12,225 nt of DNA from Nitrosomonadaceae bacterium (GCA_919902625.1 CAKKRO010000158.1:1159-13383); one strand, 5' to 3'. Counted from the stretch's first letter, positions 1 to 8,373 are shown. Program-made: numbers and translations. Notes: generated from the sequence alone by a model not told the origin.

Positions 1-256
1 TTGCTGTGGTTGTGGTATCTGCAGTCATGGCTATATGACCGGTATCTTCAGGCGTTAATGCACTTTCAGAAGGCTCTGGTTTAGAGGAAGCATTGTTTGT
101 TTCATGTTTATCCGGTGCCTCAGATACCTCACGTTCCAGAATTTTACCAAATTCCTCTGTGACAGGTTCCTTTGTGCTAGCAGAACCAGAACTGGCCATT
201 GCCGCAGGATTATCCGTTGAAGATTTAATTTGAGGTGCAGTAGATATATTTAACAT
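1..256 (-). CDS. fliK: FliK flagellar hook-length control protein, N-terminal part (runs off the left edge)
   Basis: Reading leftward from an ATG at 256-254 there is an open frame of 85 codons with no stop up to the window edge. It starts MLNISTAPQIKS and is rich in Ser, Thr, Pro, Glu and Asp, so it looks low-complexity and disordered. The ATG has a weak GAGAG purine run a few bases upstream. FliK is the secreted molecular ruler that measures hook length and switches the export gate (FlhB) from rod/hook to filament substrates. Its N-terminal half is poorly conserved and usually Ser/Thr/Pro/Gln-rich, which fits. The assignment rests mainly on position directly after fliJ at the end of a fliFGHIJ series. 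The diagnostic C-terminal domain lies outside the window. A consensus σ54 promoter 46-61 nt upstream indicates separate transcription from fliJ. Confidence 0.75.
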   Translation of the reverse strand, partial: MLNISTAPQIKSSTDNPAAMASSGSASTKEPVTEEFGKILEREVSEAPDKHETNNASSKPEPSESALTPEDTGHIAMTADTTTTA

Positions 257-301
257 AGGCTCTCGGTCTCATACAATTGTTATTAATGCTACTAATAGAT
301 A

Positions 302-317
302 AGCAATCTTTGTGCCA
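302..317 (-). promoter_or_regulatory. σ54 (RpoN) -24/-12 promoter for fliK
   Basis: On the minus strand this reads TGGCAC-AAAGA-TTGCT. It matches the σ54 consensus TGGCAC-N5-TTGCW at every defined position, with exactly 10 nt between the GG and GC dinucleotides. The expected start site is near position 291, giving a leader of about 35 nt before the fliK ATG at 256. The element lies in the 85-nt gap between fliJ and fliK and points toward fliK. σ54 promoters need an AAA+ activator, and the FleR-type regulator encoded at 7063-8373 is the obvious candidate. No activator site was identified. Confidence 0.85.
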
Positions 318-341
318 GTTCATGGCTATTGTGTTGCAGTG

Positions 342-800
342 CTAACCCTCTCTCGAGGGAAGCGAATTACGCCGGGAGGAATTAGAAGAAAATTCATCTT
401 GCAATTTCTGTTCATACTTTATTTGTTGCCGATTTTCTGCATCTTGTTGACGCTTCGACAATGTATCGTAGGATTTCAGTTTGCGTTGGCAGGATAAAAA
501 CTCATCTCCTCCCGCAATCCTTTTATTTTTGGCATGCAAGGCTGCTTGGCGTTGTTCATTGATAGCGGCATCCAGTTTATTCATGAAAGCAATAAAATTA
601 AGCCATTCAATGTGATCAATTCCTTTCGCTGTCGAATTCTGAAAGTGTAATTGATAGCTGTGGCGGTATTGCAGAAGGAGATTCAGTTTCTTTTCTGCCT
701 CTTGTTGCTGGAAATTTAATTTTCCCAGTTTCTTTACAGAAGAATCAGTTTGTTGTTGCGCCAAGTCTAAAAGTAATTTTAGGGAAGATGTTATGGGCAT
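342..800 (-). CDS. fliJ: FliJ, stalk/chaperone component of the flagellar export ATPase
   Basis: The product has 152 residues, the usual FliJ size (about 140-155). The sequence is almost entirely charged and Gln-rich helix with heptad-like spacing (LAQQQTDSSVKKLGKLNFQQQ near the start, a long Lys/Gln/Glu helix near the end), consistent with the antiparallel coiled coil of the family. FliJ sits in the centre of the FliI hexamer like the γ subunit of F-ATPase, links it to FlhA, and escorts export chaperones. The ATG at 800 is preceded by GGA with 7 nt spacing and lies 18 nt after the fliI stop, so the genes are co-transcribed. The tail (about the last 15 residues, Ser/Arg/Asn-rich) looks disordered. 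Sequence conservation of FliJ is low, so order in the operon carries much of the identification. Confidence 0.88.
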   Translation of the reverse strand: MPITSSLKLLLDLAQQQTDSSVKKLGKLNFQQQEAEKKLNLLLQYRHSYQLHFQNSTAKGIDHIEWLNFIAFMNKLDAAINEQRQAALHAKNKRIAGGDEFLSCQRKLKSYDTLSKRQQDAENRQQIKYEQKLQDEFSSNSSRRNSLPSREG

Positions 801-818
801 AAGGATATCCGTCCTTGA

Positions 819-2225
819 TTACTGAGCTGCTTCGCTGACAAACAATTTTGTCAGTTCCTCAAAACTATGATCAAAGTTCTCTTGTTGAGACATATTTTGC
901 TGTAAAAATTTCTCAAGTGCCGGATAAAGCTTGATCGCTTGATCCAGTTCCGGATCTGTGCCAGCAACATAAGCACCCACACTGATCAAATCATGGCTAC
1001 GTTGATATCGTGAGTAAAGGCTCTTGAATTGTCGAGCCATATCAATCTGCTTCTGTGAAACCAGGCTGGTCATGATTCGACTGATTGAAGCTTCGATATC
1101 GATTGCCGGGTAATGTCCTGCTTCGGCCAATCTGCGTGATAGAACGATATGCCCATCAAGAATGGCGCGGGCACTATCAGCGATAGGATCATTTTGATCA
1201 TCCCCTTCGGTTAGTACCGTATAAAAGGCTGTAATTGAACCACTGCTTTGACTGCCATTACCGGCACGCTCTACCAGTTGCGGTAATTTGGCAAATACAG
1301 AGGGCGGATAACCCTTGGTAGCAGGAGGCTCGCCGATAGCCAATGATATTTCCCTTTGCGCCATAGCATAGCGAGTTAATGAATCCATGATGAGCAAGAC
1401 ATGCTTGCCGGTATCCCGGAAATATTCAGCAATAGCTGTCGCATAAGCTGCGCCTTGTAAACGTAACAGTGGAGAGGTATCCGCAGGCGCCGCAACCACC
1501 ACAGAACGTGAAAGCCCCTCATTACCAAGAATATTTTCAATGAATTCCTTAACCTCCCGTCCCCGCTCACCAATTAGAGCGACAACAATCACATCAGCGC
1601 TGGTATAACGAGCCATCATGCCAAGCAACACGCTTTTACCGACACCACTACCCGCAAATAATCCCATGCGTTGTCCTCGCCCAACGGTTAGCAAGGTATT
1701 AATAGCACGCACTCCGACATCAAGCGGGGTACTGACGGGAATTCGCTCTAACGGATTATAAGGACGGCTATATAGCGGTACGCTTTGTTCAGCATGCGTA
1801 GGTCCAAGGCGATCAAGAGGCTCCCCCACGCCATTTAATACACGGCCAAGCAGTTCAGTACCGACAGTGACATGCTTAGCTCGATCGGCCGCCCGTCTTC
1901 GCGGGTGTTGAAAATTACCAATCTTGGGGGACTCACCCACAAATTCTGTAGGAATTACTTTTGCGCCCGGCGCCAATCCATAAACATCGCTGGATGGCAT
2001 TAGAAACAGGCGATCTCCAGAAAACCCGACAACCTCAGCTGAAACGCTATGCCCATTGGATAGAAAAATGGTACAACTGCTTCCCACCGCCATTCTGAGC
2101 CCCACTGCTTCCATAACTAATCCAGCCACCCGTGTAATTGTGCCACTGGATAAGAATGGACTGGAGGGAGTAGCCAACTGGGTGCAATTTTTCAGGAAAT
2201 CGCCCCATTGTTTATGATGAGTCAT
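819..2225 (-). CDS. fliI: FliI, flagellum-specific type III export ATPase
   Basis: With the start chosen here the protein has 468 residues, normal for FliI. The catalytic core is intact: Walker A AGSGVGKS (about residues 191-198), GERGREV with the catalytic Glu (about 219-225), Walker B HVLLIMD (about 275-281), followed by SLTRYAMAQREI and GYPPSVFAKLPQLVERAGN, all typical of F1-β-like type III ATPases. It hydrolyses ATP at the cytoplasmic face of the export gate, working with FliH (inhibitor/linker) and FliJ (central stalk). The frame is open upstream to 2366, but that extension would overlap fliH by about 140 nt. The ATG at 2225 (MTHHKQWGDFLKNC) is 1 nt after the fliH stop and fits the family N-terminus. 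An ATG three codons earlier (2234) is the alternative. Confidence 0.96.
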   Translation of the reverse strand: MTHHKQWGDFLKNCTQLATPSSPFLSSGTITRVAGLVMEAVGLRMAVGSSCTIFLSNGHSVSAEVVGFSGDRLFLMPSSDVYGLAPGAKVIPTEFVGESPKIGNFQHPRRRAADRAKHVTVGTELLGRVLNGVGEPLDRLGPTHAEQSVPLYSRPYNPLERIPVSTPLDVGVRAINTLLTVGRGQRMGLFAGSGVGKSVLLGMMARYTSADVIVVALIGERGREVKEFIENILGNEGLSRSVVVAAPADTSPLLRLQGAAYATAIAEYFRDTGKHVLLIMDSLTRYAMAQREISLAIGEPPATKGYPPSVFAKLPQLVERAGNGSQSSGSITAFYTVLTEGDDQNDPIADSARAILDGHIVLSRRLAEAGHYPAIDIEASISRIMTSLVSQKQIDMARQFKSLYSRYQRSHDLISVGAYVAGTDPELDQAIKLYPALEKFLQQNMSQQENFDHSFEELTKLFVSEAAQ

Positions 2226-2226
2226 A

Positions 2227-2928
2227 TTAATCATTTTTCTCAAACCAATTGTCATTCCGGCCAATGGTTGACAGCACTCTTTGCCAGCGTACTTCCGGAC
2301 TTCCATCAATTTCGCTGCCGCTGGCTTCGATACGACAACCTCCTCTGGATAATTGCTCATCTTCACGAATAGACCAATTGTCCTGTGCTAACTGATCACT
2401 CAGGTGCGAGTGCACCAGTTTTGCATCATCTGGATGCAAATAAAGACGTGGGTGTTGCATCGCTTTGGGCAAATTCCGAATGGCTTCTTGCACGATGGGT
2501 ATGATCAATTCAGGCTTTAGTTTTAGCGCCTGAGTAACCATTTTTCTGGTCAGCGCAATCGCCAGATTCAAAAGATCATCTGCAACCTGTTGGTCCATAC
2601 CATGCAGCTCATGATCCAGATGGGACAACAGTGTTTGAATACGCATTACTTCGGCTTTGACCTCAACTTCGGCTGTTTTTCTACCTTCTTCGTATCCTGC
2701 TGTGTTACCTTCTTGATAGCCTGTTGCATAGCCTTCTTCCCTGGCACGCTGAAAAATAGCCGCAACATCCTCTTCAGTGGGTAACTTAACCGTATTTTGT
2801 TCCTCTACCTGAACACCATTTTCTGTTTCCTGATCTTTCTTGGCTGAATCAGATGTTTCCAAAGAATCCATTTCCCATCGCTGATAAGCATTGAGTTTTT
2901 CTTTTGGAATAAAATCACTTATAACCAT
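2227..2928 (-). CDS. fliH: FliH, regulator of the FliI export ATPase
   Basis: The protein has 233 residues from the ATG at 2928. The N-terminal part is acidic and Gln/Glu-rich. The middle carries the FliH hallmark of small-residue repeats in a helix (EEGYATGYQEGNTAGYEEG), i.e. GxxxG-type spacing. The C-terminal half (LLNLAIALTRKMVTQALKLK onward, ending in SRGGCRIEASGSEID-type sequence) matches the V-ATPase E-subunit-like domain that binds FliI. FliH dimers hold FliI in the cytoplasm and dock the ATPase to the C-ring through FliN. A TTG two codons upstream (2934) keeps the frame open, but the Shine-Dalgarno AAAGG at 2936-2940 is 7 nt from the ATG and only 1 nt from the TTG, which decides for the ATG. 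The gap to fliG is 81 nt with no clear promoter. Confidence 0.93.
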   Translation of the reverse strand: MVISDFIPKEKLNAYQRWEMDSLETSDSAKKDQETENGVQVEEQNTVKLPTEEDVAAIFQRAREEGYATGYQEGNTAGYEEGRKTAEVEVKAEVMRIQTLLSHLDHELHGMDQQVADDLLNLAIALTRKMVTQALKLKPELIIPIVQEAIRNLPKAMQHPRLYLHPDDAKLVHSHLSDQLAQDNWSIREDEQLSRGGCRIEASGSEIDGSPEVRWQRVLSTIGRNDNWFEKND

Positions 2929-3009
2929 TTGCAAGCCTTTATTTCAACAATAATCAGCGATACTTACCAATGAGTTGACCGGGCTAATTTAACGAGAGAC
3001 ATCTGTTGA

Positions 3010-4005
3010 TTAAATAAAGTTGTCTTCGCCCTTTCCACCGAGTACGATCTGCCCATCATCAGCAAGTTGCCGTAGAATTTTTAGAATCTCTTTTTGCTCT
3101 GCCTCCACCTCAGATACACGCACCGGGCCTTTGCTCTCAAGATCTTCCCTCAATGCTTCACCGGCACGTTGTGACATATTCTTGAAAATTTTCTTGCGCA
3201 CTTCTTCTTGCGCACCTTTCAACGCAATAATCAGTGATTCGGATTGCACTTCCCTGAGAAGCAATTGGATGCCATGGTCATCAATATCAATCAGATTATC
3301 AAATACAAACATTTCATCCATGATTTGTTGCGCCAGCTCTTCATCATATTGTTTGATATTATCAATGACACTGCTTTCCTGGGCCGTTGGAACAAAATTA
3401 AGAATCTCAGCAGCGGCACGCACTCCGCCCATAGCTGATTTACGGATATTATTGCTACCCGATAATAATTTTGTCAGCACATCGTTGAGTTCGCGTAGCG
3501 CATCCGGCTGGATACTGTCCAATGTAGCAATACGTAATAATGTGTCATTACGTAACCGTTCGGTGAATAAACTTAGAATCTCACTCGCATGATCACGTTC
3601 AAGATGAACCAGGATCGTTGCAATAATTTGCGGATGCTCATTCTTGATGAGCTCAGCCACCGATGGAGCATCCATCCATTTTAATCCTTCAATACCACTC
3701 GTATCGCCACCATGCAGAATACGATCAATGAGATTGGCAGCTTTCTCATCACCTAATGCATTGATCAGAACCCTTCGGATATATTCAGACGAATCCTGAC
3801 CCAAAGTGGTTTTCTCTTCAGCCTCATCACAGAATTCTCTGAGAATATTTTCAATCTCATCACGTGAAATGTTCTCCAGACTGGACATTGCCGCACCTAA
3901 TTTCTGCACTTCTTTTGGTCCCAACAATTTTATAACTGATGCTGCTTCCTGTTCCCCCAAAGACATCAGTAAAATTGCACTCTTTTTAATTCCTTCGTCA
4001 TCCAT
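3010..4005 (-). CDS. fliG: FliG, flagellar motor switch/rotor protein
   Basis: The protein has 331 residues from the chosen ATG, the standard FliG length. The N-terminal FliF-binding domain begins MDDEGIKKSAILLMSLGEQEA. The middle domain has the conserved EHPQIIATILVHL motif. The C-terminal torque domain keeps the charged stretch (SQRAGEALREDLESKGPVRVSEVE) that faces the MotA stator. FliG forms the rotor ring on the cytoplasmic face of the MS ring, transmits torque and, with FliM/FliN, switches rotation. The open frame extends 16 codons upstream to 4053, but only the ATG at 4005 fits the family N-terminus. That start overlaps the fliF stop by 8 nt, typical of translational coupling of this pair. 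Confidence 0.96.
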   Translation of the reverse strand: MDDEGIKKSAILLMSLGEQEAASVIKLLGPKEVQKLGAAMSSLENISRDEIENILREFCDEAEEKTTLGQDSSEYIRRVLINALGDEKAANLIDRILHGGDTSGIEGLKWMDAPSVAELIKNEHPQIIATILVHLERDHASEILSLFTERLRNDTLLRIATLDSIQPDALRELNDVLTKLLSGSNNIRKSAMGGVRAAAEILNFVPTAQESSVIDNIKQYDEELAQQIMDEMFVFDNLIDIDDHGIQLLLREVQSESLIIALKGAQEEVRKKIFKNMSQRAGEALREDLESKGPVRVSEVEAEQKEILKILRQLADDGQIVLGGKGEDNFI

Positions 4006-5683
4006 TTCCAGATACCCAATCTTTAACCACATTGGCGACAATGGCAGGCTCATCTACAGCCAATTGTTTGGCTCTTTGAAGATTCCGCTCAAACTCTGAT
4101 TTTTGAATTGCTTTTCTCTCCATCTGCTCTGGTAACCGATCTAACGTAGCCTCCCCCGGTATCTGATTAGGTAATGCAGGAACTGGCTGTTGAGCCAAGC
4201 TTTTTAAGAATGGACGCAGAATTTTTAACAAGAAAAACAGAACAATGGCTGCAATTAACAATTGTTTACCGATTTCTTTTGCCAGCATAATAGTATCGGG
4301 GTCTTTCCAGAACGAAGCGTCTAATATCGTTTCTTCATCAGCAGTAAACAAGCTATTGGTTACAGTCAGAGAATCCCCCCGTCTCTCGTTGTAACCCATC
4401 GCTTCTTTGACAAGACTATTGATTTCTTTGATTTCTTCAGCAGTTAACGGTTCATAGACAATCTCCCCGTTTTCATTCAATTTTTTCCGGTAATTCAATA
4501 CCACTGCCGCAGACAATCGCTTAATATTTCCGGTTGATTGCTGTATGTGTTGTACCGTTTTATCTACTTCATAGTTAATGGTAGATTCTTTCTTCTGGTC
4601 AGTTGGCAAAGGAGGTGTTTTGTCGCCTGCTGATTCCTCTTCTTCTCCATCGGCCGCTTTCTTTCCTTCAATATCAACAGGAGCGATAGCAGGTTCAGGC
4701 GGACGGTTGGTCAGCGCCCCCGGGATTCCTCCATCAATTTTTGAACCGGTAGAGATGGCCTCGAGTGTCTGCTGGCTTCGAATTGCGGCGGCATCCGATT
4801 CGGTATTATTAGGCCGGTAAATTTCCTCAGCCCGTTCAACACGGGAGAAATCCAGATCGGCAGTCACCTGAGCACGCACATTGGTGGCGCCTGTAATGGG
4901 TGTCAGTATGGTTTCGATACGGCGGATATAATTTTCTTCAAGCTCTTGTATATACTGTAATTGTTTGGCATCAAACCGTTTATCCTGGTTGTTCTCGTTC
5001 TGAGTACTGAGTAGATTGCCATTTTGATCAACTACGGTTACATTTTTGACAGGCAAATTAGGCACACTGCTAGACATCAAATGCACTATTGCACTGACTT
5101 GGTCAACGCCCAAAACTCTGCCTGGATATAAATTGAGTAAGACTGAAACACTGGGCTGCTGTTTTTCTCTCGAGAAAACAGATGGCTTGGCAATTGCCAA
5201 ATGTATGCGCGCACTTTGGACTGCCGATAGCGACTGAACTGAGCGCGCCAATTCTCCTTCCAATGCGCGCTGATAATTGACTTGCTCAAGGAACTGACTG
5301 GAGCCAAACTTTTGATTCTCCATCAACTCAAATCCTGGCAAACCACCCTTGGGCAATCCTTGGCCCGCTAACCGCAAGCGTACTTCATGCACCTGTTTAT
5401 CCGGAATCAAAATAGCACCGCCACTCGCGGAAAACTTGTAAGGCACATTCATTTGCTGCAAAGCACTGATTATGGCAGCACCATCCTGATCCGATACATT
5501 ATTATAAAGAACACGATAATCCGGTGACTGACTCCACATCAAGGCGCCTGCCAGTAAAGCAATGATGGCTGCTGCAGCCAGAATTAACCCAAGTTTTTTT
5601 TGATTGGACAGCTGGCTGAACTGTTCCAGTCGGATCGCTGTAGTGGGTGTTGTCGTATTGGATTCACTGGGTACTGTTGCCAC
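3998..5683 (-). CDS. fliF: FliF, flagellar MS-ring protein
   Basis: The protein has 561 residues, the usual FliF size. There is one membrane helix near the N-terminus (about residues 32-50, LILAAAAIIALLAGALMW) and one near the C-terminus (about 474-490, LLIAAIVLFFLLKIL), with the YscJ/FliF periplasmic ring domains between. The linker around residues 325-375 is acidic and Pro-rich (EGKKAADGEEEESAGDK), as is common. The cytoplasmic tail ends ANVVKDWVSGNG, the segment that binds FliG. FliF assembles the inner-membrane ring on which rotor, export gate and rod are built. The start is GTG at 5683, supported by AGGAGA at 5691-5696 with 7 nt spacing. It is the first gene of the leftward operon and is divergent from the kinase gene. 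Confidence 0.96.
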   Translation of the reverse strand: MATVPSESNTTTPTTAIRLEQFSQLSNQKKLGLILAAAAIIALLAGALMWSQSPDYRVLYNNVSDQDGAAIISALQQMNVPYKFSASGGAILIPDKQVHEVRLRLAGQGLPKGGLPGFELMENQKFGSSQFLEQVNYQRALEGELARSVQSLSAVQSARIHLAIAKPSVFSREKQQPSVSVLLNLYPGRVLGVDQVSAIVHLMSSSVPNLPVKNVTVVDQNGNLLSTQNENNQDKRFDAKQLQYIQELEENYIRRIETILTPITGATNVRAQVTADLDFSRVERAEEIYRPNNTESDAAAIRSQQTLEAISTGSKIDGGIPGALTNRPPEPAIAPVDIEGKKAADGEEEESAGDKTPPLPTDQKKESTINYEVDKTVQHIQQSTGNIKRLSAAVVLNYRKKLNENGEIVYEPLTAEEIKEINSLVKEAMGYNERRGDSLTVTNSLFTADEETILDASFWKDPDTIMLAKEIGKQLLIAAIVLFFLLKILRPFLKSLAQQPVPALPNQIPGEATLDRLPEQMERKAIQKSEFERNLQRAKQLAVDEPAIVANVVKDWVSGNG

Positions 5684-5785
5684 AAGCCTTTCTCCTACCT
5701 AGATTCTGGAATATTTAAACAGAATTTTTCCGATGTGATGATTATCGATAAATTTATAAAATCTGAATGCTCAAATAGAATAGAT

Positions 5786-5826
5786 TTGCCCGCCTTATTC
5801 AGATCATTATAAGTACTGGTATAAAT
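5786..5826 (+). promoter_or_regulatory. Candidate σ70-type promoter(s) for the fleS-fleR pair
   Basis: Two overlapping options are visible in the divergent intergenic region. One is TTGCCC (5786-5791), a 16-nt spacer and TATAAG (5808-5813). The other is an extended -10, TGGTATAAAT, at 5817-5826. Either would start transcription within about 35 nt of the kinase start codon. No σ54 GG-N10-GC element was found here, which would suit an activator gene that must be made before σ54 flagellar promoters fire. The region is AT-rich, so chance matches are possible. Confidence 0.4.
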
Positions 5827-5837
5827 GCTAAGCTACT

Positions 5838-5857
5838 GGCAATTCCTAATAATTGCC
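5838..5857. repeat. Perfect inverted repeat over the start of the kinase gene
   Basis: GGCAATT, six spacer bases, AATTGCC: a 7-bp perfect dyad. The candidate TTG start codon of the kinase (5853-5855) lies inside the right arm. As DNA it could be a repressor or activator site between divergent transcription units. As RNA it could form a hairpin hiding the start codon. The GG and GC are 15 nt apart rather than 10, so it is not a σ54 promoter. Confidence 0.6.
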
Positions 5858-7058
5858 GTTTAAATCAGTGCAAACAAATAAAACCATTAAAACTGAATCA
5901 TTATCCGCAGATCAAGAACAGCTTCGGCTCGCATTTGCTGCTTTTAATGAGGCCTCTGAACAGCTATCAGGTGTTTACCAGGAATTACAGCACCAAGTGG
6001 CGCAGTTAACCCGGGAGCTTGCACTTGCAAATGGTGAGTTACAGAGACAATTGATTGCGAAAGAAGACTTGTCACAGCAGTTAGGTTTCCTGTTGAATGC
6101 GCTGCCCGGTGGAGTTGTGGCGCTTAATGCGCACGAACGTATAGAACAGGTGAATCCGGCTGCCACCTCAATATTCGGAGAACCCTTGTTAGGATTAACA
6201 TGGCATCAAGTGATTCAAGAGCGATTGTCACCAACCACCATCATCAACGAATGGCATCTGCAAGCACCGGAGACGACGAAACAACGCCGTATTCGTGTTG
6301 AGAGCAGCGCAACGGATTCAACCGGCAGGCGGATCTTGCTGGTCAACGATATCACCGAAGCTTACGCAATGCAGGAGCAGGTGAGGCGTAACCAGCGTTT
6401 GACTTCAATGGGAGAAATGGCCGCGAACCTTGCACACCAATTGCGCACCCCGCTTTCAACCGCATTGTTATACGCCAATCATCTAGGGAGTGATGCGCTG
6501 ACTCCCGATGAACGCCAGAAGTTCGCAACTAAAACCATTGAGCGCTTGAAACACCTGGAACATTTAACAAACGATATGCTGCGTTTTGTAAAAGGTGAAA
6601 CAATCCAACTCGAGAATATCATCATCAGCGACTTGTTAGCAGAGCTACAACAAGTCATTGAGCCTCAAATGATGCAACATGATTTACAGTTAATCGTACG
6701 TGACCATAGCCAGACAGAGCACTTAATGACCGATCATCAGGCACTATGTAGCGTCATGATTAATCTTCTTGAGAATGCGATGCAGGCATCATCTCCGGGA
6801 GACCAGATCATGCTGATATGCAATCTGGAAGAAGAAAATATTGTTCTGAGCGTCCATGACGATGGACCAGGTATCGACATGGCACTGCAAGAACGATTAT
6901 TTGAACCTTTTTTTACGACACGCTCAGAAGGCACAGGTTTAGGCTTGGCGATTGTTCGAGGAGTGATTCAGTCAATGGGTGGCAGCGTACAAATTCATTC
7001 ATTACCTGACGCAGGAAGTGAGTTTGTCATACGGTTGCCAAGGAACAAAGGAGATTGA
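5853..7058 (+). CDS. fleS: Soluble PAS-domain sensor histidine kinase, FleS/FlrB type
   Basis: The product has up to 401 residues and no membrane segment, so it is a cytoplasmic kinase. The layout is an N-terminal helical segment (LRLAFAAFNEASEQLSGVYQ) typical of FleS/FlrB, a PAS domain (about 76-170), the H-box NLAHQLRTPLSTALLYANHL with His about 195, then N-box NLLENAMQAS (Asn about 308), G1 DDGPGI and G2 EGTGLGLA. The AHQLRTPL variant of the H-box is usual for flagellar NtrB-like kinases. It should phosphorylate the regulator encoded 4 nt downstream and so control σ54-dependent mid-class flagellar genes. An in-frame stop (5850-5852) directly precedes the TTG at 5853. GTG at 5868 is the other option. 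Neither has a clear Shine-Dalgarno and no ATG is available near the N-terminus, so the start is uncertain. Confidence 0.9.
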   Translation: MPFKSVQTNKTIKTESLSADQEQLRLAFAAFNEASEQLSGVYQELQHQVAQLTRELALANGELQRQLIAKEDLSQQLGFLLNALPGGVVALNAHERIEQVNPAATSIFGEPLLGLTWHQVIQERLSPTTIINEWHLQAPETTKQRRIRVESSATDSTGRRILLVNDITEAYAMQEQVRRNQRLTSMGEMAANLAHQLRTPLSTALLYANHLGSDALTPDERQKFATKTIERLKHLEHLTNDMLRFVKGETIQLENIIISDLLAELQQVIEPQMMQHDLQLIVRDHSQTEHLMTDHQALCSVMINLLENAMQASSPGDQIMLICNLEEENIVLSVHDDGPGIDMALQERLFEPFFTTRSEGTGLGLAIVRGVIQSMGGSVQIHSLPDAGSEFVIRLPRNKGD

Positions 7059-7062
7059 TGCT

Positions 7063-8373
7063 ATGAAGACATTGCCCATTCTGGTAGTGGAAGATGATCG
7101 GGACCTGCTGGAAGCAATCTGTGCCACCATGAAATTAGCTGGCTATCAAACACTTGCAGCATCCAATGGCAATGATGCAATGGCTTTTCTACAGGAACAT
7201 CCGGTGGGGATGGTTGTCAGCGACGTGCAGATGAGGCCCGTTGACGGACTGGCCCTGTTGAATAAAATCAAAGCATTTAATCCAGAACTGCCGGTATTAC
7301 TGATGACAGCATATGGAGAAGTCGATAAAGCTGTTACTGCAATGCGCACAGGTGCATGTGACTATTTACTGAAACCCTTCGACCCGGATAGCTTATTAGA
7401 GCACGTTAAGCGATATTCATTGTCCGAATCCGAACAGGAAGATCAGATTATTGCTAAAGATCCACGCACACGCGCATTATTATCACTTGCCAAACGAGTC
7501 GCAAAATCGCCGGCAACCGTTATGCTGACAGGTGAAAGCGGGTGTGGTAAAGAAGTGATTGCCCGTTTTATTCATCAACATTCATTACGCTCTTCAAAAC
7601 CTTTCATTGCTATCAATTGTGCCGCTATTCCAGAGAATTTACTGGAAGCAACTTTATTTGGTTACGAAAAAGGTGCATTTACAGGCGCAACTCAGGCCCA
7701 GCCGGGAAAGTTTGAACAAGCTGAAGGGGGTACATTGCTGCTGGATGAAATTTCAGAAATGCCGCTAGAATTACAGGCAAAACTGTTGCGCGTATTGCAG
7801 GAAAGGGAAGTCGAAAGAGTGGGAGGGCGCAAGACCATTAAATTGGATATCCGGGTTCTGGCAACTTCTAACCGTGATATGTTGGCAATGGTTAACAGCA
7901 GTCAATTTCGTGAAGATTTATATTACCGGCTTAATGTGTTTCCAATAGAAATTCCATCACTGCGTGAACGGCCACTGGATATCGAGTCTCTGGCACAGCA
8001 TGTTCTGGAAACAGTAGCGACTGAGCCGGGCCGATTACCCTGCAAAATGACAAAAACAGCCATAGACAAATTAACCCGATATGCCTGGCCAGGCAACGTC
8101 AGAGAATTAGAAAATGTTATGCAGCGAGCCATGATTTTGGCAACGGATACTATTGAAGCTGAACATATCGATTTACCGGAAGCTCACTCTGGTCAGAAAT
8201 CTGATAAAAATAACACTGAACTGTCTTCACAGGATATGAAGTCTCTGGAGCGCAAGCATATTTTAGATACGCTGGCAGCCGTTAATGGTTCACGAAAATT
8301 AGCCGTTAAACGGTTAGGAATCTCTGAACGGACTTTACGTTATAAGCTACAACAATACCGGCTGACGGATTAA
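7063..8373 (+). CDS. fleR: σ54-dependent response regulator, FleR/FlrC type
   Basis: The protein has 436 residues in the NtrC architecture. The receiver domain has acidic EDD near residues 10-12, phospho-acceptor Asp54 in VVSDVQM, Thr82 and Lys104 (LLKPF). The AAA+ domain has Walker A GESGCGKE (147-154), the σ54-contacting GAFTGA loop (194-199), Walker B GTLLLDE (213-219) and FREDLYYRLNVFPI. A Fis-type helix-turn-helix (about 395-436, NGSRKLAVKRLGISERTLRY) ends the protein. It is therefore competent to open σ54 promoters once phosphorylated; the perfect σ54 site before fliK is a likely target. The ATG at 7063 has AAGGAG at 7048-7053 with 9 nt spacing and lies 4 nt after the kinase stop. The frame is open farther upstream inside the kinase gene, but that would precede the receiver fold. 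Confidence 0.94.
   Translation: MKTLPILVVEDDRDLLEAICATMKLAGYQTLAASNGNDAMAFLQEHPVGMVVSDVQMRPVDGLALLNKIKAFNPELPVLLMTAYGEVDKAVTAMRTGACDYLLKPFDPDSLLEHVKRYSLSESEQEDQIIAKDPRTRALLSLAKRVAKSPATVMLTGESGCGKEVIARFIHQHSLRSSKPFIAINCAAIPENLLEATLFGYEKGAFTGATQAQPGKFEQAEGGTLLLDEISEMPLELQAKLLRVLQEREVERVGGRKTIKLDIRVLATSNRDMLAMVNSSQFREDLYYRLNVFPIEIPSLRERPLDIESLAQHVLETVATEPGRLPCKMTKTAIDKLTRYAWPGNVRELENVMQRAMILATDTIEAEHIDLPEAHSGQKSDKNNTELSSQDMKSLERKHILDTLAAVNGSRKLAVKRLGISERTLRYKLQQYRLTD

Noticed and set aside
2226..2366. N-terminal extension of fliI to an upstream ATG (515 residues)
   Set aside because: The extra 47 residues overlap the conserved 3' end of fliH, do not resemble any FliI N-terminus, and a start coupled to the fliH stop is available at 2225.
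3020..3592. Long plus-strand open frame (190 codons) opposite fliG
   Set aside because: It lies wholly antisense to a well-conserved fliG, has a Ser/Arg/Ile-rich shadow composition, no recognisable domain and no ribosome binding site; it is a by-product of fliG codon use.
4006..4053. Upstream ATG giving a 347-residue FliG
   Set aside because: The added 16 residues lie over the fliF tail and do not match the FliG N-terminus, which begins at the ATG at 4005.
5837..5857. TGGCAA...TTGC as a σ54 promoter for the kinase gene
   Set aside because: GG and GC are separated by 15 nt instead of the required 10.
6979..7062. Upstream start for the response regulator inside the kinase gene
   Set aside because: It would add 28 residues ahead of the receiver fold; the ATG at 7063 has a strong AAGGAG and the correct NtrC-family N-terminus.
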